DNA of 64,000 nt from Cuneatibacter caecimuris (GTDB lineage: Bacteria > Bacillota > Clostridia > Lachnospirales > Lachnospiraceae): contig NZ_SGXF01000001.1 of assembly GCF_004216775.1 (NCBI RefSeq), forward strand, positions 918,828-982,827, in the 5' to 3' direction. Shown here in pieces: positions 17,601 to 26,011 of this stretch (position 1 is its first letter; the number at the start of each line of letters is the position of its first letter). The notes beneath the pieces are model-generated. The model was not told where the DNA came from. It made no database searches and saw only the letters and a list, made by a program, of their open reading frames with translations. Position numbers and translations under genes: made by a program.

Positions 17601-17900
17601 TACTTTCCCATTTTTCTTATAGATAGAACTGATTTCTCCCGTTATAACAAAACGCGGCTGCATCGCTGTGCGGGCCGATGCATCTTCTATCCGGTATTCT
17701 TTTTTCAGCGTATAAAGGCCGTCCTCAGCCGGCTCCAGTTTTTCTTTCAGCTCTTCTCTCCAGGCCGGGTGGGTGAAATCGCCTGTCCCCACGATCTGGA
17801 TTCCTTTTTTTCTGGCCCATAAATCCAGCTGTTCCGGGCTGCCGTCCTTGCTGGTGGCTCTGGAATACCTGGAATGGATATGCAAATCTGCAATGTACAT
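14697..17900 (-). CDS. EndoQ-UvrD fusion: PHP-domain endonuclease joined to a superfamily 1 helicase
   Basis: The 1067-residue protein joins two repair enzymes. Residues about 1-430 match the EndoQ/TIGR00375 family: a PHP domain (DLHIHSRYSRA, GTGDFTHP, NSDAH) and a four-cysteine zinc motif (CNLC...CPVC, about 270-293). EndoQ cuts DNA 5' of deaminated bases such as uracil and hypoxanthine. After a variable linker (about 430-485) comes a complete UvrD/PcrA-type helicase: Walker A AGPGTGKT (about 500), Walker B LVDEFQD, GDPDQSIYGFRG, LTENYRSTG, TLHGSKGLEFP and VGMTRAKEELIL. The fusion would couple strand incision to 3'-5' unwinding. It lies 36 bases downstream of an M20 peptidase gene and shares its transcript. 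Confidence 0.85.
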   Translation of the reverse strand: MYIADLHIHSRYSRATSKDGSPEQLDLWARKKGIQIVGTGDFTHPAWREELKEKLEPAEDGLYTLKKEYRIEDASARTAMQPRFVITGEISSIYKKNGKVRKVHSLILLPGLENAEILSRKLETIGNIHSDGRPILGLDCRDLLEITLEQSLHSIFVPAHIWTPHFSLFGAFSGFDSTEECFGDLTPHIHAMETGLSSDPPMNWRISGLDRYNLISNSDAHSPAKLGREANLFDIELSYSGIEGAIQRGLGLSGTLEFFPEEGKYHYDGHRKCNLCLSPREAEACRGICPVCGKKLTIGVSHRVEQLADREEGYVPKGAKAFESLVPLPEVIGASIGHSSSGRKVQEEYCRMLKTLGAEFDILRKVPLEDIRKVSGRLVAEGIGRLRDKKVDRLPGFDGEYGTIRLFDPSEISNTDGQISFLDCLGMQGGQKEDRQSVSGPGTFCGKGVLDSSVQKNYKADLAEKESAAAAETISKAPPQAFGLNDGQQQAVRSQARVTAVIAGPGTGKTKTLISHLGYLLQGRKVKPSMITAVTFTNKAAAELKERLCREPGCKSAAGRIQTGTFHGICLKMLQDSGMDSILAEEGVQQELAGQVKKEYEWAGSVQDFLLQVSLAKTGENRESCPAIEEYCRRMRELKLMDFDDLLVEALRLAENREFQSSRFSYLLVDEFQDISPLQYRLIQAWNKFGRELFVIGDPDQSIYGFRGSDARCFDRLQSDFPDMQVIRLTENYRSTGAVLRPALQAISENPGPKRKLTPNKESDIPVRVVKAGSGLAEAIFTAKEINRQVGGMDMLEAHGKYGGKENRKVRGFSDIAVLYRTHRQAELLEKCLQKESIPYIVAGREDYLQEQQVQEALCFFRYLCCGDSAAGKQYLKLAWDLEGNQLSEAVLAEQAERYRPLLKKKPAVILGEWMREKRLENHPAMQKLSGMAVFYKNIAELLDAVRLGVESDLKRCGGKNYSADAVTLMTLHGSKGLEFPVTILYGVNKGELPFEGRKGTADVEEERRLFYVGMTRAKEELILTASGEPSIFLEGLEEAGVVWEEAGRKKNGGESVQLSLFDFMPE

Positions 17901-17936
17901 TGTTGTTCCTTCCCTTCCCTGTGTAACTTTTTCCTT

Positions 17937-19385
17937 TTATCCCTGGCTTTTTCTGATCACTGCCTTATAGAAATCCACACCTTTGGTCAGCGTATTGATA
18001 TTCAGGTTTTCATTCAGGCCATGAATACTTTCATATTGCTGCTCATTGATATACAGCGGCGCAAAGCGGATGCAGTTTTCACAGATATCTTTATAATACT
18101 TCGCGTCAGTTCCCCCTGTCATCACATAAGGCACCACCCCGATTCCCGGAAACAGCTCATGGATCACTTCTTCCACCAGGCGGAATTCCCTGCCTCTGTA
18201 ATTAACCGCCGGGCAGGGGTAATCTTTATAAATCACCTCTGCCTCCAGGCCATGCTTTTCTGCTATCTCTGTGATCAGCTTAATGCTTTCATCTGTGGGC
18301 TGATGAGGGATAAAACGAAGGTTTGCGGTCACATAGGCCTCCTGAGGCAGCACATTCAGGCCGCCGGAGCCCTGCATCATCGTAAAAGCTATGGTCGTCC
18401 GGAGCATGGCCGCCCCGGCAGAACTGATAGAGGGCATAAGTTTCTTCAGCAGGGGCTGAAACAGCCACATATTTGCAAATATTAATTTCATAGGGAAGGT
18501 CATGTTGGGAGTCAGCCGCCGAAACATCTCTGTCACCGTTTCATTAAAATCCACTTTAAACGGATCATGTTCCTCCACATCCCTGATAAAAGAAGCCAGC
18601 CTGGGCACAGGGGTATTTTTCCCCGGGGCGCTGGCATGGCCGCCGGAGCCTCTGGCCGTGAATTTCATATCCCCATACCCCTTTTCCAGCACGCCCACCA
18701 TAGCGTAGGTGCCGCGCACGCCGCCGATGGGTTCCTTCAGGATCATGCCCCCTTCATCCACCAGCAGTTTCAGCTTTACTCCCTGCTCCTTCAGATATTG
18801 AACGGTTAAAGGAGCCCCTTCCCCGCTGAATTCCTCCGTACAGCTGCTGGCGATATAAACATCCCCGTCCGGCTGGAAGCCGTCTGCAATCAGCTCTTCC
18901 ACTGCGCTGAAAATACAGCTCAGGCTGCCTTTGGTATCCACGGTCCCTCTGCCCCAGATCACACCGTCTTTAATAGTCCCGGAAAACGCAGGTTCCTTCC
19001 ACCTCCCTCCTGCTTCCACCACATCGCTGTGGCTCATCAGCAGAATGGGCTCGTTTTCCCCCTTCCCCTTCCATTTCAGCAGCAGGCTGCCGTTAAACAC
19101 ATATTTTTCGCAGGTCTGGAATACACCTGGGTAAAGTTTCTCCAGCAGCTCATGGAACAGATAAAATTTCGTCTTGTCCTCACTGAACCGGCTGGATATG
19201 GTTTCATGCCGCACCATCCGGGAAAGATTTTCGGCATAGGCCTGCGCCCTTTCCGGTTCCTGATAGCTGATTTCCGCGTTCAGGGCTTCCGTAGGCCTGC
19301 ACAAACAGGCGCGCACCAGCGTCGCTGCCAGAAGCGCCAGAATTACTGATGCCAGAACCCCAGGTACAATCCACAAAATTTCCAT
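17937..19385 (-). CDS. M20 family metallopeptidase (PM20D1-like) with N-terminal membrane anchor
   Basis: The 482-residue protein begins with a transmembrane anchor (WIVPGVLASVILALLAATLVRACLC) and then an M20 catalytic core. Metal-site motifs are LLMSHSDVV, GRGTVDTKG, the catalytic TEEFSGEG, and C-terminal MTGGTDAKYY and SIHGLNEN. The family includes dipeptidases, carboxypeptidases and N-acyl-amino-acid hydrolases; the full-length match is to the PM20D1-like group. A lid/dimerisation domain is inserted at about 215-340. AGGAG lies five bases before the ATG. The transcript starts about 185 bases upstream and includes a structured leader. A link to the DNA-repair enzyme downstream is not apparent. 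Confidence 0.85.
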   Translation of the reverse strand: MEILWIVPGVLASVILALLAATLVRACLCRPTEALNAEISYQEPERAQAYAENLSRMVRHETISSRFSEDKTKFYLFHELLEKLYPGVFQTCEKYVFNGSLLLKWKGKGENEPILLMSHSDVVEAGGRWKEPAFSGTIKDGVIWGRGTVDTKGSLSCIFSAVEELIADGFQPDGDVYIASSCTEEFSGEGAPLTVQYLKEQGVKLKLLVDEGGMILKEPIGGVRGTYAMVGVLEKGYGDMKFTARGSGGHASAPGKNTPVPRLASFIRDVEEHDPFKVDFNETVTEMFRRLTPNMTFPMKLIFANMWLFQPLLKKLMPSISSAGAAMLRTTIAFTMMQGSGGLNVLPQEAYVTANLRFIPHQPTDESIKLITEIAEKHGLEAEVIYKDYPCPAVNYRGREFRLVEEVIHELFPGIGVVPYVMTGGTDAKYYKDICENCIRFAPLYINEQQYESIHGLNENLNINTLTKGVDFYKAVIRKSQG

Positions 19386-19515
19386 AAAGACTCCTATTTT
19401 TAATTATCTTTTTTCCAAAACAGATACGTGATCGCAACTGCGGGACCGAAGGCCGTAATTTACTGCAGAACGATACTCTTTCAATTTGTCCCCATACCCC
19501 AGGACATACAGGGAA

Positions 19516-19559
19516 GGGGATGCGGCGAAACAGGCATTTTTCCGTTTCACCGCACCCCC
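19516..19559 (-). promoter_or_regulatory. Hairpin in the 5' leader of the peptidase-EndoQ/UvrD transcript
   Basis: GGGG-TGCGG-GAAAC (19516-19531) pairs with GTTTC-CCGCA-CCCC (19544-19559), with two single mismatches and a 12-base loop. It lies in the long leader between the predicted start near 19570 and the peptidase ATG. There is no U-run after it on the minus strand, so it is not an ordinary terminator. No known riboswitch class was recognised. Confidence 0.45.
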
Positions 19560-19576
19560 TTTTGGGGTTTGTTTTC

Positions 19577-19605
19577 AGTATAATGGAATTAGTAAGAAAT
19601 GTCAA
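19577..19605 (-). promoter_or_regulatory. Promoter of the M20 peptidase-EndoQ/UvrD operon
   Basis: Minus-strand TTGACA (19600-19605) and TATACT (19577-19582) have a 17-bp spacer. The -35 lies only four bases beyond the stop of the GH42 gene, giving the downstream operon its own start. Confidence 0.75.
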
Positions 19606-19609
19606 AATA

Positions 19610-21637
19610 TCATTTGCCGCATCTGATAATTTCTGTTTCCAGAGGGGCGAGCAGGAGCATTCCTTCCGATGGCCTGTCCCTGAACAGCGCATGGCCAAAA
19701 GGCGCTTCCAGCTCTATTTTTTTTCCGGAGAAATTGCTGTAAAACCAGTAGGTAACCTCCCCTTTCCGGCGCACCGACAGCTCCACACCTACAGGAAGCG
19801 GTTCTCTCCTGCATGCCAAATCTGACTGTTTCAAAAGGCTGCCGTATAGTCCTGTGAGGAAATCCCGCCCGGCTCCGGCAGCCAGATACCAGACCGTACC
19901 TTTTCCCCAGTTGTTTCTGGTCAAAGCAGGCGCGCCTGCATACCAGCTTTTTCCGTACACCGCCTCTGTTACGGCTTTCTCCGGCCTGATCTGCCCGCAG
20001 TAACGGGCGCAGGGCCATTTCCCTGACAGCCCCAGGCTGTTCCCGGAAAGACAGCAGATTTCATTCACCTCCTCTGGATACAGCACGTCCAGCTCTTCTT
20101 CCCAGATTCCGGCCAGCCGGCGCAGCGGCCCGGGAAAACCACCCTGAAAGCACAGATCGTTTTCATCCGTAATCCCTGAAAGACTGGTCAGCACCAGAAT
20201 TCCTCCCCGATTTACAAACTGTTCCAGTTTTTCATCCATCCCCGCTTTCAGCAGGTAGAGCATGGGAGCGGCCAGAAGCTGATAGCCGTCCAGAGGCTGT
20301 TCCTCGTCGATAAAATCCACGTTCACTCCCCACCGGCGCAAGCCTGCATAATGTTCCCGAACAGTTTCCTCATATCCTTTTTCCTTTCTGGGGCCAATGG
20401 ACCCTTCCACAGCCCAACGGTTTTCCCAGTCATATAGAATTGCTGTTTTACAGGGATTTTCCGCTCCGGCAATTTCTTCCGCCCTCTTTAAAAGGGCCCC
20501 CAGTTCTTCCGTTTCCCGAAACACCCGGGTGTGTTCATGGCCGCTGTGACCGATCACTGCGCCGTGAAACTTTTCGAATCCGCCCCGGCTTTTTCTCCAT
20601 TGGAAATATTGTATGGAATCCGCCCCGTGGGCGATCGCCTGCAGACAGCCGGCCGCATGCATGCCGGGAGGTTTCGGTTTGGCTGCTTCTGTCCAGTTTG
20701 TCATGGAGGGCGTGGTTTCCATGAGCAGGAAAGGCGCCTTCTTCAGCGTCCGGGTCACATCATATTCCATCCCTGCGCCCAGAGCTGTTTCAGCGTCCGG
20801 CCCCTTTCCCCATTCGGGATAAGTGTCCAGCGCCGCCACATCCAAATCCTGCGCCAGCCGGGGATAGTCCACTTCAATCAGTGTTCCGATCATATTGGTG
20901 GTCACAGGCACATCCGGGGAGCCTTCCCGGACAGCTGCGATTTCCAGATTCATAAATTCCCGGGTCTGTTTCGTCACAAACCGTTTCCAGTCCAATGCAA
21001 GCCCCTGCAGCGCTCTTTCTCCGACGGAGGAAGGGGAAACAATCTGCTCCCAGTCTGTGTAAGTTTTAGACCAAAAGGCGGTCCACCAGGCCTGGTTCAG
21101 TTTATCCAGAGCAGTGTATTTTTCCCTGAGAAAATTCCGAAAGGCCTCCTGGCACAGAGGGCAGTGGCATTCCCCATGATATTCGTTGGAAATATGCCAG
21201 GCTGCCAGAGCAGGATGCCCGCCGTACCGCCTGCCCAGCGCCCGGTCCATGCGCTGCACCAGTTCCCGGTACTTTGGAGAAGTATAGCAGTGATTCATTC
21301 TCATTCCGTAAAGATTTCTTCTTCTGTCCTCCGCAACCCTCAGCACCTCCGGATACGCTGCCGCTGCCCAGGCCGGCCTGGCTCCGCTGGGGGTGGCCAT
21401 AATTACAGAAATACCGTTTTCCCACAGCCGGTCCACTCTTTCATCCAGCCAGGAGAAGTCGTATTTCCCCTCTTCCGGTTCCAGGGCCGACCAGGCAAAC
21501 ACCCCCAGTGTAACCACGTTGATATGGGCTTTTTTCATCAGGCGGATATCTTCTTCCAGAATTTCCGGCCTGTCCAGCCACTGTTCCGGATAATAATCTG
21601 CTCCATGGAGCAGGCGGCCGCTTCCGGAAACCGTCAT
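19610..21637 (-). CDS. Beta-galactosidase, glycoside hydrolase family 42
   Basis: The 675-residue protein has the GH42 TIM barrel at about 1-385 (HGADYYPEQW, NVVTLGVFAWSALEPEEGKYDFSWLD). The acid/base glutamate is in WHISNEYHGECHCPLC (about residue 153, followed by zinc-binding cysteines) and the nucleophile in LLMETTPSMTNW (about 307). A trimerisation domain and a short beta-domain follow. No signal peptide is present, so it hydrolyses imported beta-galactosides or related glycosides in the cytoplasm. The ATG overlaps the stop of the upstream FAD gene (ATGA). It is the last gene of the sugar-uptake operon. Confidence 0.9.
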   Translation of the reverse strand: MTVSGSGRLLHGADYYPEQWLDRPEILEEDIRLMKKAHINVVTLGVFAWSALEPEEGKYDFSWLDERVDRLWENGISVIMATPSGARPAWAAAAYPEVLRVAEDRRRNLYGMRMNHCYTSPKYRELVQRMDRALGRRYGGHPALAAWHISNEYHGECHCPLCQEAFRNFLREKYTALDKLNQAWWTAFWSKTYTDWEQIVSPSSVGERALQGLALDWKRFVTKQTREFMNLEIAAVREGSPDVPVTTNMIGTLIEVDYPRLAQDLDVAALDTYPEWGKGPDAETALGAGMEYDVTRTLKKAPFLLMETTPSMTNWTEAAKPKPPGMHAAGCLQAIAHGADSIQYFQWRKSRGGFEKFHGAVIGHSGHEHTRVFRETEELGALLKRAEEIAGAENPCKTAILYDWENRWAVEGSIGPRKEKGYEETVREHYAGLRRWGVNVDFIDEEQPLDGYQLLAAPMLYLLKAGMDEKLEQFVNRGGILVLTSLSGITDENDLCFQGGFPGPLRRLAGIWEEELDVLYPEEVNEICCLSGNSLGLSGKWPCARYCGQIRPEKAVTEAVYGKSWYAGAPALTRNNWGKGTVWYLAAGAGRDFLTGLYGSLLKQSDLACRREPLPVGVELSVRRKGEVTYWFYSNFSGKKIELEAPFGHALFRDRPSEGMLLLAPLETEIIRCGK

Positions 21638-22647
21638 TTTGCCGCCTCCGGCATCTTTTGCAGCGCCGCCTCCGCTTCTTGGGCAACACGGATTCCCAGC
21701 CTGATGGCTTCCAGATTGGAGTATCTTTCTGTTTCCTGATTCATCAGAAAAAGCTTGTTTTCATATATTCTGCCAGAGGCTTTCCTGGTCCCGTACAGAT
21801 TCATCACCGGAGCTGTCTGGATAATTGAGACCTTTTCCATTCCCGGCCCGCTTTTACGAAGGTCATCCCGCAGCCTGTAAGAAAATAATCTCAGGCCGGC
21901 CTGGGCGTCAGAGAGTGTAAATCTGCTGAGCTCCGGGAGGTCTGCAGTCAGCCCTGTCATGATCAGCTCTCCAAAGCGGCTGCTCCAGGAACAGAAGAGA
22001 TGATCCGCCGTAAAATGGATTCCCTTCCAGTCCATGGAAAGGCCTGAGGACATCTTTCCTGTCAGCCAGCCTTCGCCCTCTCCCGTAACGGTTTCTATTC
22101 TCTGTCTCCAGGTTTCTTCTGAAACTCCGTTCCATTTTACCGCAGCGCTGACCCGGCTTTTTGCTGCCGTTCTTTCCAGACCGGCGGCTCCGGCCAGTTC
22201 CAGATCTGCGGTACCGTCAAGCAGGATTTTGGAGCTGATTTCCAGCGTCCCGGTTTTTACCGCCATCCTGGCAGATACTCCGCTTTCACCTACCCCCACC
22301 TCTTCCGGAAAGATATGGGTCAGCGCCGTCACCCCGGCCTCATCCAGCATTTTTTTCAGCACTGCCTTCAGCTTCTGATCCTGATACAACGGTCCTGAAA
22401 GTCCTTCCTCTGCCCCTGCTTCCCTGAGAATCCGCTCCCTGTATTGCCTGACCTTTTCCTCTTCTTCCGATTCCGCCGGAAGCCAAACTTCCAGCCCGTT
22501 CGTGCACATCCCGCCTAGAGAACCGTTTTCCTCTGTGAGCAGCACCTTTCTTCCCCTGCCGGCCAGCTCTACGGCAGCAATACATCCTTCCAGACTGCCT
22601 CCCGCGATCAGCGCGTCATATATTAATCTGTCCCCGCACATCCTCAT
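21634..22647 (-). CDS. FAD-dependent oxidoreductase (short FAD_oxidored-like protein)
   Basis: The 337-residue protein begins with a Rossmann FAD motif, DALIAGGSLEGCIAAVELAGRGRKVLLTEENGSLGGMCTNG, which resembles the start of FAD_oxidored (PF12831) proteins. The GxGxxG signature is degenerate (AGGSLEG). It lacks roughly 170 residues compared with its 510-residue neighbour. ATGA overlaps link it to the genes on both sides. The ATG at 22647 is only one or two bases from AGGAGG, so the ATG at 22641 (seven-base spacing) may be the real start. It may be a partner subunit or diverged copy of the larger FAD protein. Confidence 0.65.
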   Translation of the reverse strand: MRMCGDRLIYDALIAGGSLEGCIAAVELAGRGRKVLLTEENGSLGGMCTNGLEVWLPAESEEEEKVRQYRERILREAGAEEGLSGPLYQDQKLKAVLKKMLDEAGVTALTHIFPEEVGVGESGVSARMAVKTGTLEISSKILLDGTADLELAGAAGLERTAAKSRVSAAVKWNGVSEETWRQRIETVTGEGEGWLTGKMSSGLSMDWKGIHFTADHLFCSWSSRFGELIMTGLTADLPELSRFTLSDAQAGLRLFSYRLRDDLRKSGPGMEKVSIIQTAPVMNLYGTRKASGRIYENKLFLMNQETERYSNLEAIRLGIRVAQEAEAALQKMPEAAK

Positions 22648-24176
22648 GCCTCCTTTCCTGTAACGGCCAGTCCCAGTTCCTCTAACCGCTCTTCACTGCC
22701 CAGGTATACATTCTGCCTCAGCAGCTCCTGCTGCAGCCTCTGTATATCCGTGTTTCTCACCAGTATCCCGCTTTTGGCTGCCAGAGCCGCCGCCGCTCCT
22801 GCCGCCTGTCCCAGAGCCATCCCTGCGGACTGATAGCGCAGCATGGTCTGCGGTACTGCAGAAACACTTTTTCCGCTGGCTACCAGCAGATTTTCAATTT
22901 TTTCAGGCACCATTACATGGAAAGGGATGTCAACTGTGGCCCGGCTCACAAATTCCCCTGTCTGCCGGAAGTTCATCTGTCTGGGCCGGCAGGCAATCAC
23001 ATCTTCCGCATATATGTCTTCTTCTGAGCTGTCAGCGGATTTCGCATACCGCGGGTCGTCGGTCAGCCCCCGCAGAATATTGTATTCAATATCCGTGCCG
23101 TTGGCCGTGGGATCATCCGATGTGATCGCACCGTGCACCACGCGCTCATCTTTGTCAAAAGTCACCTCTCCCTCAATTCCCCGGCTCACCCGGACAGCCA
23201 GTTCGTCGGAAATCTGGGCTACATAAGCATGTTCAAAACCAGGTATATTCTGAATCATAAAATCCGCCACATAATATACGGCTTCATGGGCTCTGGCTTC
23301 CGCGTCAGACAGAATAAAAGGATCCAGCGACCGGACTCTCCACATCTGTGAATTGACCACCGCAGTATCAGAGCCCTTCATGCCAATGATGCAGCAGGAA
23401 TCCATGGAGAAAATGTCTCCCAGCTCCTTTTGGAATCTCCCTTCTTGAATGGCGTCCTGAAACAGATCCCAGTCCTCTCCGCCGGAATGGGGAAAATAGA
23501 GCACTCCCCGGTTCAGCCATACATCTTCAAATTCCTGAAAATTCTTCATGGCGTCTATACCCACCGGAAATGTTTCCGGGTGGTTTTTAAAGTGCAGATA
23601 CAGCTCCTCCAGGTCTACATTAGCAAATTTAAACGTTAGCGTGGCCATGCCGCAGGCATATCTGGTGGGCGCGCCTCCTTTGCTTGCCATATCGCATTCC
23701 CCGGTGGTATCCACCACCTGTTTTGCAAGGATCAGCGCTCTGCCGTCTCCGGTGTTCACATAAGCGCCCGCGATTTTCTCCCCTTCCATGAAGGGTTCCA
23801 GAGCCATGGTCCGGAACAGCACCCTTACGCCGGCTTCCGCCATCATTTCGTCAAATGTAGTTTTCATCTGTTCCGGGTCATGGACCAGCCTGCCGTCAGG
23901 AAACTTCCATTCCGGAGTGGCGGCCTCTTTTTTCACCATTTTTTCCATCCATTCCAGGCCCACGCCCTTCATCACCAGCCTGCCGTCCCTGGTCACAAAG
24001 TGATTGTACACATTGGAAATCATGCTGGAGCTGGCGATCCCTCCCAGAAACCCGTTCCGTTCCAGCAGGATCACATCCGCACCAGCCTTTGCCGCACCAA
24101 GGGCGGCGCCGCAGCCTGCGCACCCGCCGCCGCAGACCAGCACATCAGTCTTTGCTATTATTTTTACTTCTTTCAT
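22644..24176 (-). CDS. FAD-dependent oxidoreductase (PF12831 type)
   Basis: The 510-residue protein has an N-terminal FAD motif, DVLVCGGGCAGCGAALGAAKAGADVILLERNGFLGG, and the family block VDTTGECDMASKGGAPT. The C-terminal FAD contact is ENLLVASGKSVSAVPQTMLRYQSAGMALGQAAG. Such proteins are common in sugar-utilisation loci of Firmicutes and Bacteroidetes, but their reactions are mostly unassigned. The gene lies 16 bases after the inner-membrane permease and overlaps the second FAD gene by four bases. Its place between transporter and beta-galactosidase suggests that it oxidises the imported sugar or its aglycone. This is inference. Confidence 0.75.
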   Translation of the reverse strand: MKEVKIIAKTDVLVCGGGCAGCGAALGAAKAGADVILLERNGFLGGIASSSMISNVYNHFVTRDGRLVMKGVGLEWMEKMVKKEAATPEWKFPDGRLVHDPEQMKTTFDEMMAEAGVRVLFRTMALEPFMEGEKIAGAYVNTGDGRALILAKQVVDTTGECDMASKGGAPTRYACGMATLTFKFANVDLEELYLHFKNHPETFPVGIDAMKNFQEFEDVWLNRGVLYFPHSGGEDWDLFQDAIQEGRFQKELGDIFSMDSCCIIGMKGSDTAVVNSQMWRVRSLDPFILSDAEARAHEAVYYVADFMIQNIPGFEHAYVAQISDELAVRVSRGIEGEVTFDKDERVVHGAITSDDPTANGTDIEYNILRGLTDDPRYAKSADSSEEDIYAEDVIACRPRQMNFRQTGEFVSRATVDIPFHVMVPEKIENLLVASGKSVSAVPQTMLRYQSAGMALGQAAGAAAALAAKSGILVRNTDIQRLQQELLRQNVYLGSEERLEELGLAVTGKEA

Positions 24177-24192
24177 CGTTGCTCCTCTCTTA

Positions 24193-25032
24193 TCAGGTTT
24201 TCATACCTGTAGTGGCAATTCCCTGCACAAAATATTTCTGCATGCAGACGAACAAAATAATCACCGGCAGCAGGCTCACGCAGGACATGGCGATAATGCT
24301 GTTCCAGTTTACCACGGAATCCGCGTCAATAGCCAGGCGAAGCCCCAGAGAAACCGGATAGGATTTCACACGGTCAATATACAGCAGCGGATTGAAGAAA
24401 TCGTTCCAGGTCCATACTGTCTGAAACAGCGCTGCCGAAACAATAGGGGCTTTTGCCAGGGGCAAAATCACCTTTGTGAGAATCTTCCATCTCCCCGCGC
24501 CGTCAATATAGGCTGCTTCGTCCAGGTCCTTTGGAATTCCCCGGAAGAACTGCAGCAGCAGGTATGTAAAAAACGGGTTCGCCGCCAGCGCCGCCATCAC
24601 ATAAAAGGGAAGGTAGCTGTTCAGCCATCCAAATTCGTTGAAAAGAATGTACCGCGGAATCATAATGACAGTATTGGGCAGCATCATTGTGGAAAGCATG
24701 GCTGTAAACAGCAGCTTTTTTCCTTTGAACTCAAATCTGGCAAACCCGTAGGCCACCAGGCAGGCCGATCCCACGGTCAACAAAACAGTGGGGATCACCA
24801 TTTTGCAGGAATTAATCAGAAACGTGGAAAAAGGAACCGCGGCCGTGGATTTCCAGCCGTTTAAAAAGCCTTCCACTGTGAAGTCCTCCGGCAGAAGCCG
24901 GATAGAAGTAAATATCTCTGAATTTTCTTTAAAGGCCGCGAAAAACAGCCACAGCAGAGGGTAACCCACAATCACTGCCGCCAATGTGACAATCAGGTAC
25001 ATTCCCGCCTTTTTTGTCTTTCTTTTTATCAT
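24193..25032 (-). CDS. Carbohydrate ABC transporter permease, MalG type
   Basis: The 279-residue protein has six hydrophobic segments and the MalG-family EAA loop EAAYIDGAGRWKILTKVILPLAKAP (about 190-215), which docks the ATPase. The N-terminus (LYLIVTLAAVIVGYPLLWLFFAAFKENSEIF) is typical of CUT1 inner permeases. GGGAG lies four bases before the ATG. It follows the MalF-type permease by 33 bases. No ATPase gene lies in the operon, so a shared MsmK-like ATPase elsewhere is probably used. Confidence 0.9.
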   Translation of the reverse strand: MIKRKTKKAGMYLIVTLAAVIVGYPLLWLFFAAFKENSEIFTSIRLLPEDFTVEGFLNGWKSTAAVPFSTFLINSCKMVIPTVLLTVGSACLVAYGFARFEFKGKKLLFTAMLSTMMLPNTVIMIPRYILFNEFGWLNSYLPFYVMAALAANPFFTYLLLQFFRGIPKDLDEAAYIDGAGRWKILTKVILPLAKAPIVSAALFQTVWTWNDFFNPLLYIDRVKSYPVSLGLRLAIDADSVVNWNSIIAMSCVSLLPVIILFVCMQKYFVQGIATTGMKT

Positions 25033-25065
25033 TTATCTCCCGTTCCTCTCTGATCCCGGGGGCGG

Positions 25066-25941
25066 TTATTTTTCGTCCCCGTAATAGACCCATTTTTTAG
25101 ACAATGCGAAAAATACCAGTGTAAAGGTAATGATGACCGCAAACAGAATCCAGGAAAGCGCGCTGGCGTAGCCGATCCTCAGATCCCGGAACGCCGTATC
25201 ATAGAGGTACAGCGAATAGAGGTAGGTCTGCTTCACCGGTCCGCCTTTGGTGATCAGATAAGCCGGCGTAAAGATCTGAATAATTTCAATGGTCTGCATG
25301 ATCGCATTGAAAAAGATAATGGGGGAGATCATGGGCAGGGTGATGCTTTTAAAAACCTGAAAGGGCCTGGCCCCGTCGATGCGCGCTGCTTCCGTGAGAT
25401 CCACAGGCACATTTTTCAGAGCTGCCAGAAACAGCACCATGGGCGCTCCCATCTGCCACAGCGGCAGCAGCATCATCACATACAGCACCAGGTTGGGGTC
25501 TCCCAGCCAGTTCGCTCCGCTGATCCCCACCGCTCCCAGCAGCAGATTCAGAAGCCCGTCCTTTTTAAACACATATTTCCACAAAACTGCCAGCGCCACG
25601 CTGGAACCCAGAATAGAAGGCAGGTAAAAAATCGTATAGTACACTGCCCGCCCGCGCTTCAGTTTGTTCAGCATCATGGCCACCAGCAGCGCCACCAGCA
25701 ATTTTAAAGGCACAGAAACAGCAGTATAGAGCAGGGTTTTTCCAAGAGATCCCATGAAGATCTTGTCTTTTGTAAATATATCTATGTAATTCTGCAGGCC
25801 TGCAAACTGCATTTTAAACATATCGTAATCTGTAAATGAATAGACAAACGAGACTACAAACGGATACAGCGTCAGAACCAGGAACCCCAGAAGCCAGGGC
25901 GCGATAAAACAATACCCCAGGTATTTGTCTTTTTTATACAT
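25066..25941 (-). CDS. Carbohydrate ABC transporter permease, MalF type
   Basis: The 291-residue protein has the CUT1 start YKKDKYLGYCFIAPWLLGFLVLTLYPFVVSFVYSFTDY and the EAA loop LTEAARIDGARPFQVFKSITLPMISP. Six transmembrane segments are visible. The frame stays open to 26007, but the ATG at 25941 follows GGGAG at good spacing and gives the normal family N-terminus, so it is preferred. It lies between the binding-protein gene and the MalG-type permease and forms the membrane channel with the latter. Confidence 0.9.
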   Translation of the reverse strand: MYKKDKYLGYCFIAPWLLGFLVLTLYPFVVSFVYSFTDYDMFKMQFAGLQNYIDIFTKDKIFMGSLGKTLLYTAVSVPLKLLVALLVAMMLNKLKRGRAVYYTIFYLPSILGSSVALAVLWKYVFKKDGLLNLLLGAVGISGANWLGDPNLVLYVMMLLPLWQMGAPMVLFLAALKNVPVDLTEAARIDGARPFQVFKSITLPMISPIIFFNAIMQTIEIIQIFTPAYLITKGGPVKQTYLYSLYLYDTAFRDLRIGYASALSWILFAVIITFTLVFFALSKKWVYYGDEK

Positions 25942-26011
25942 ATGTCTCCCTCTTTCCCCTCTGCCAATTCTGCCGCAGGCAGATGGACCGGCCTGCGGCA
26001 GCGTCACAGCT

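Noticed and set aside
20531-21739. A 402-codon plus-strand frame
   Set aside because: It is antisense to the GH42 and FAD genes and carries no recognisable domain.
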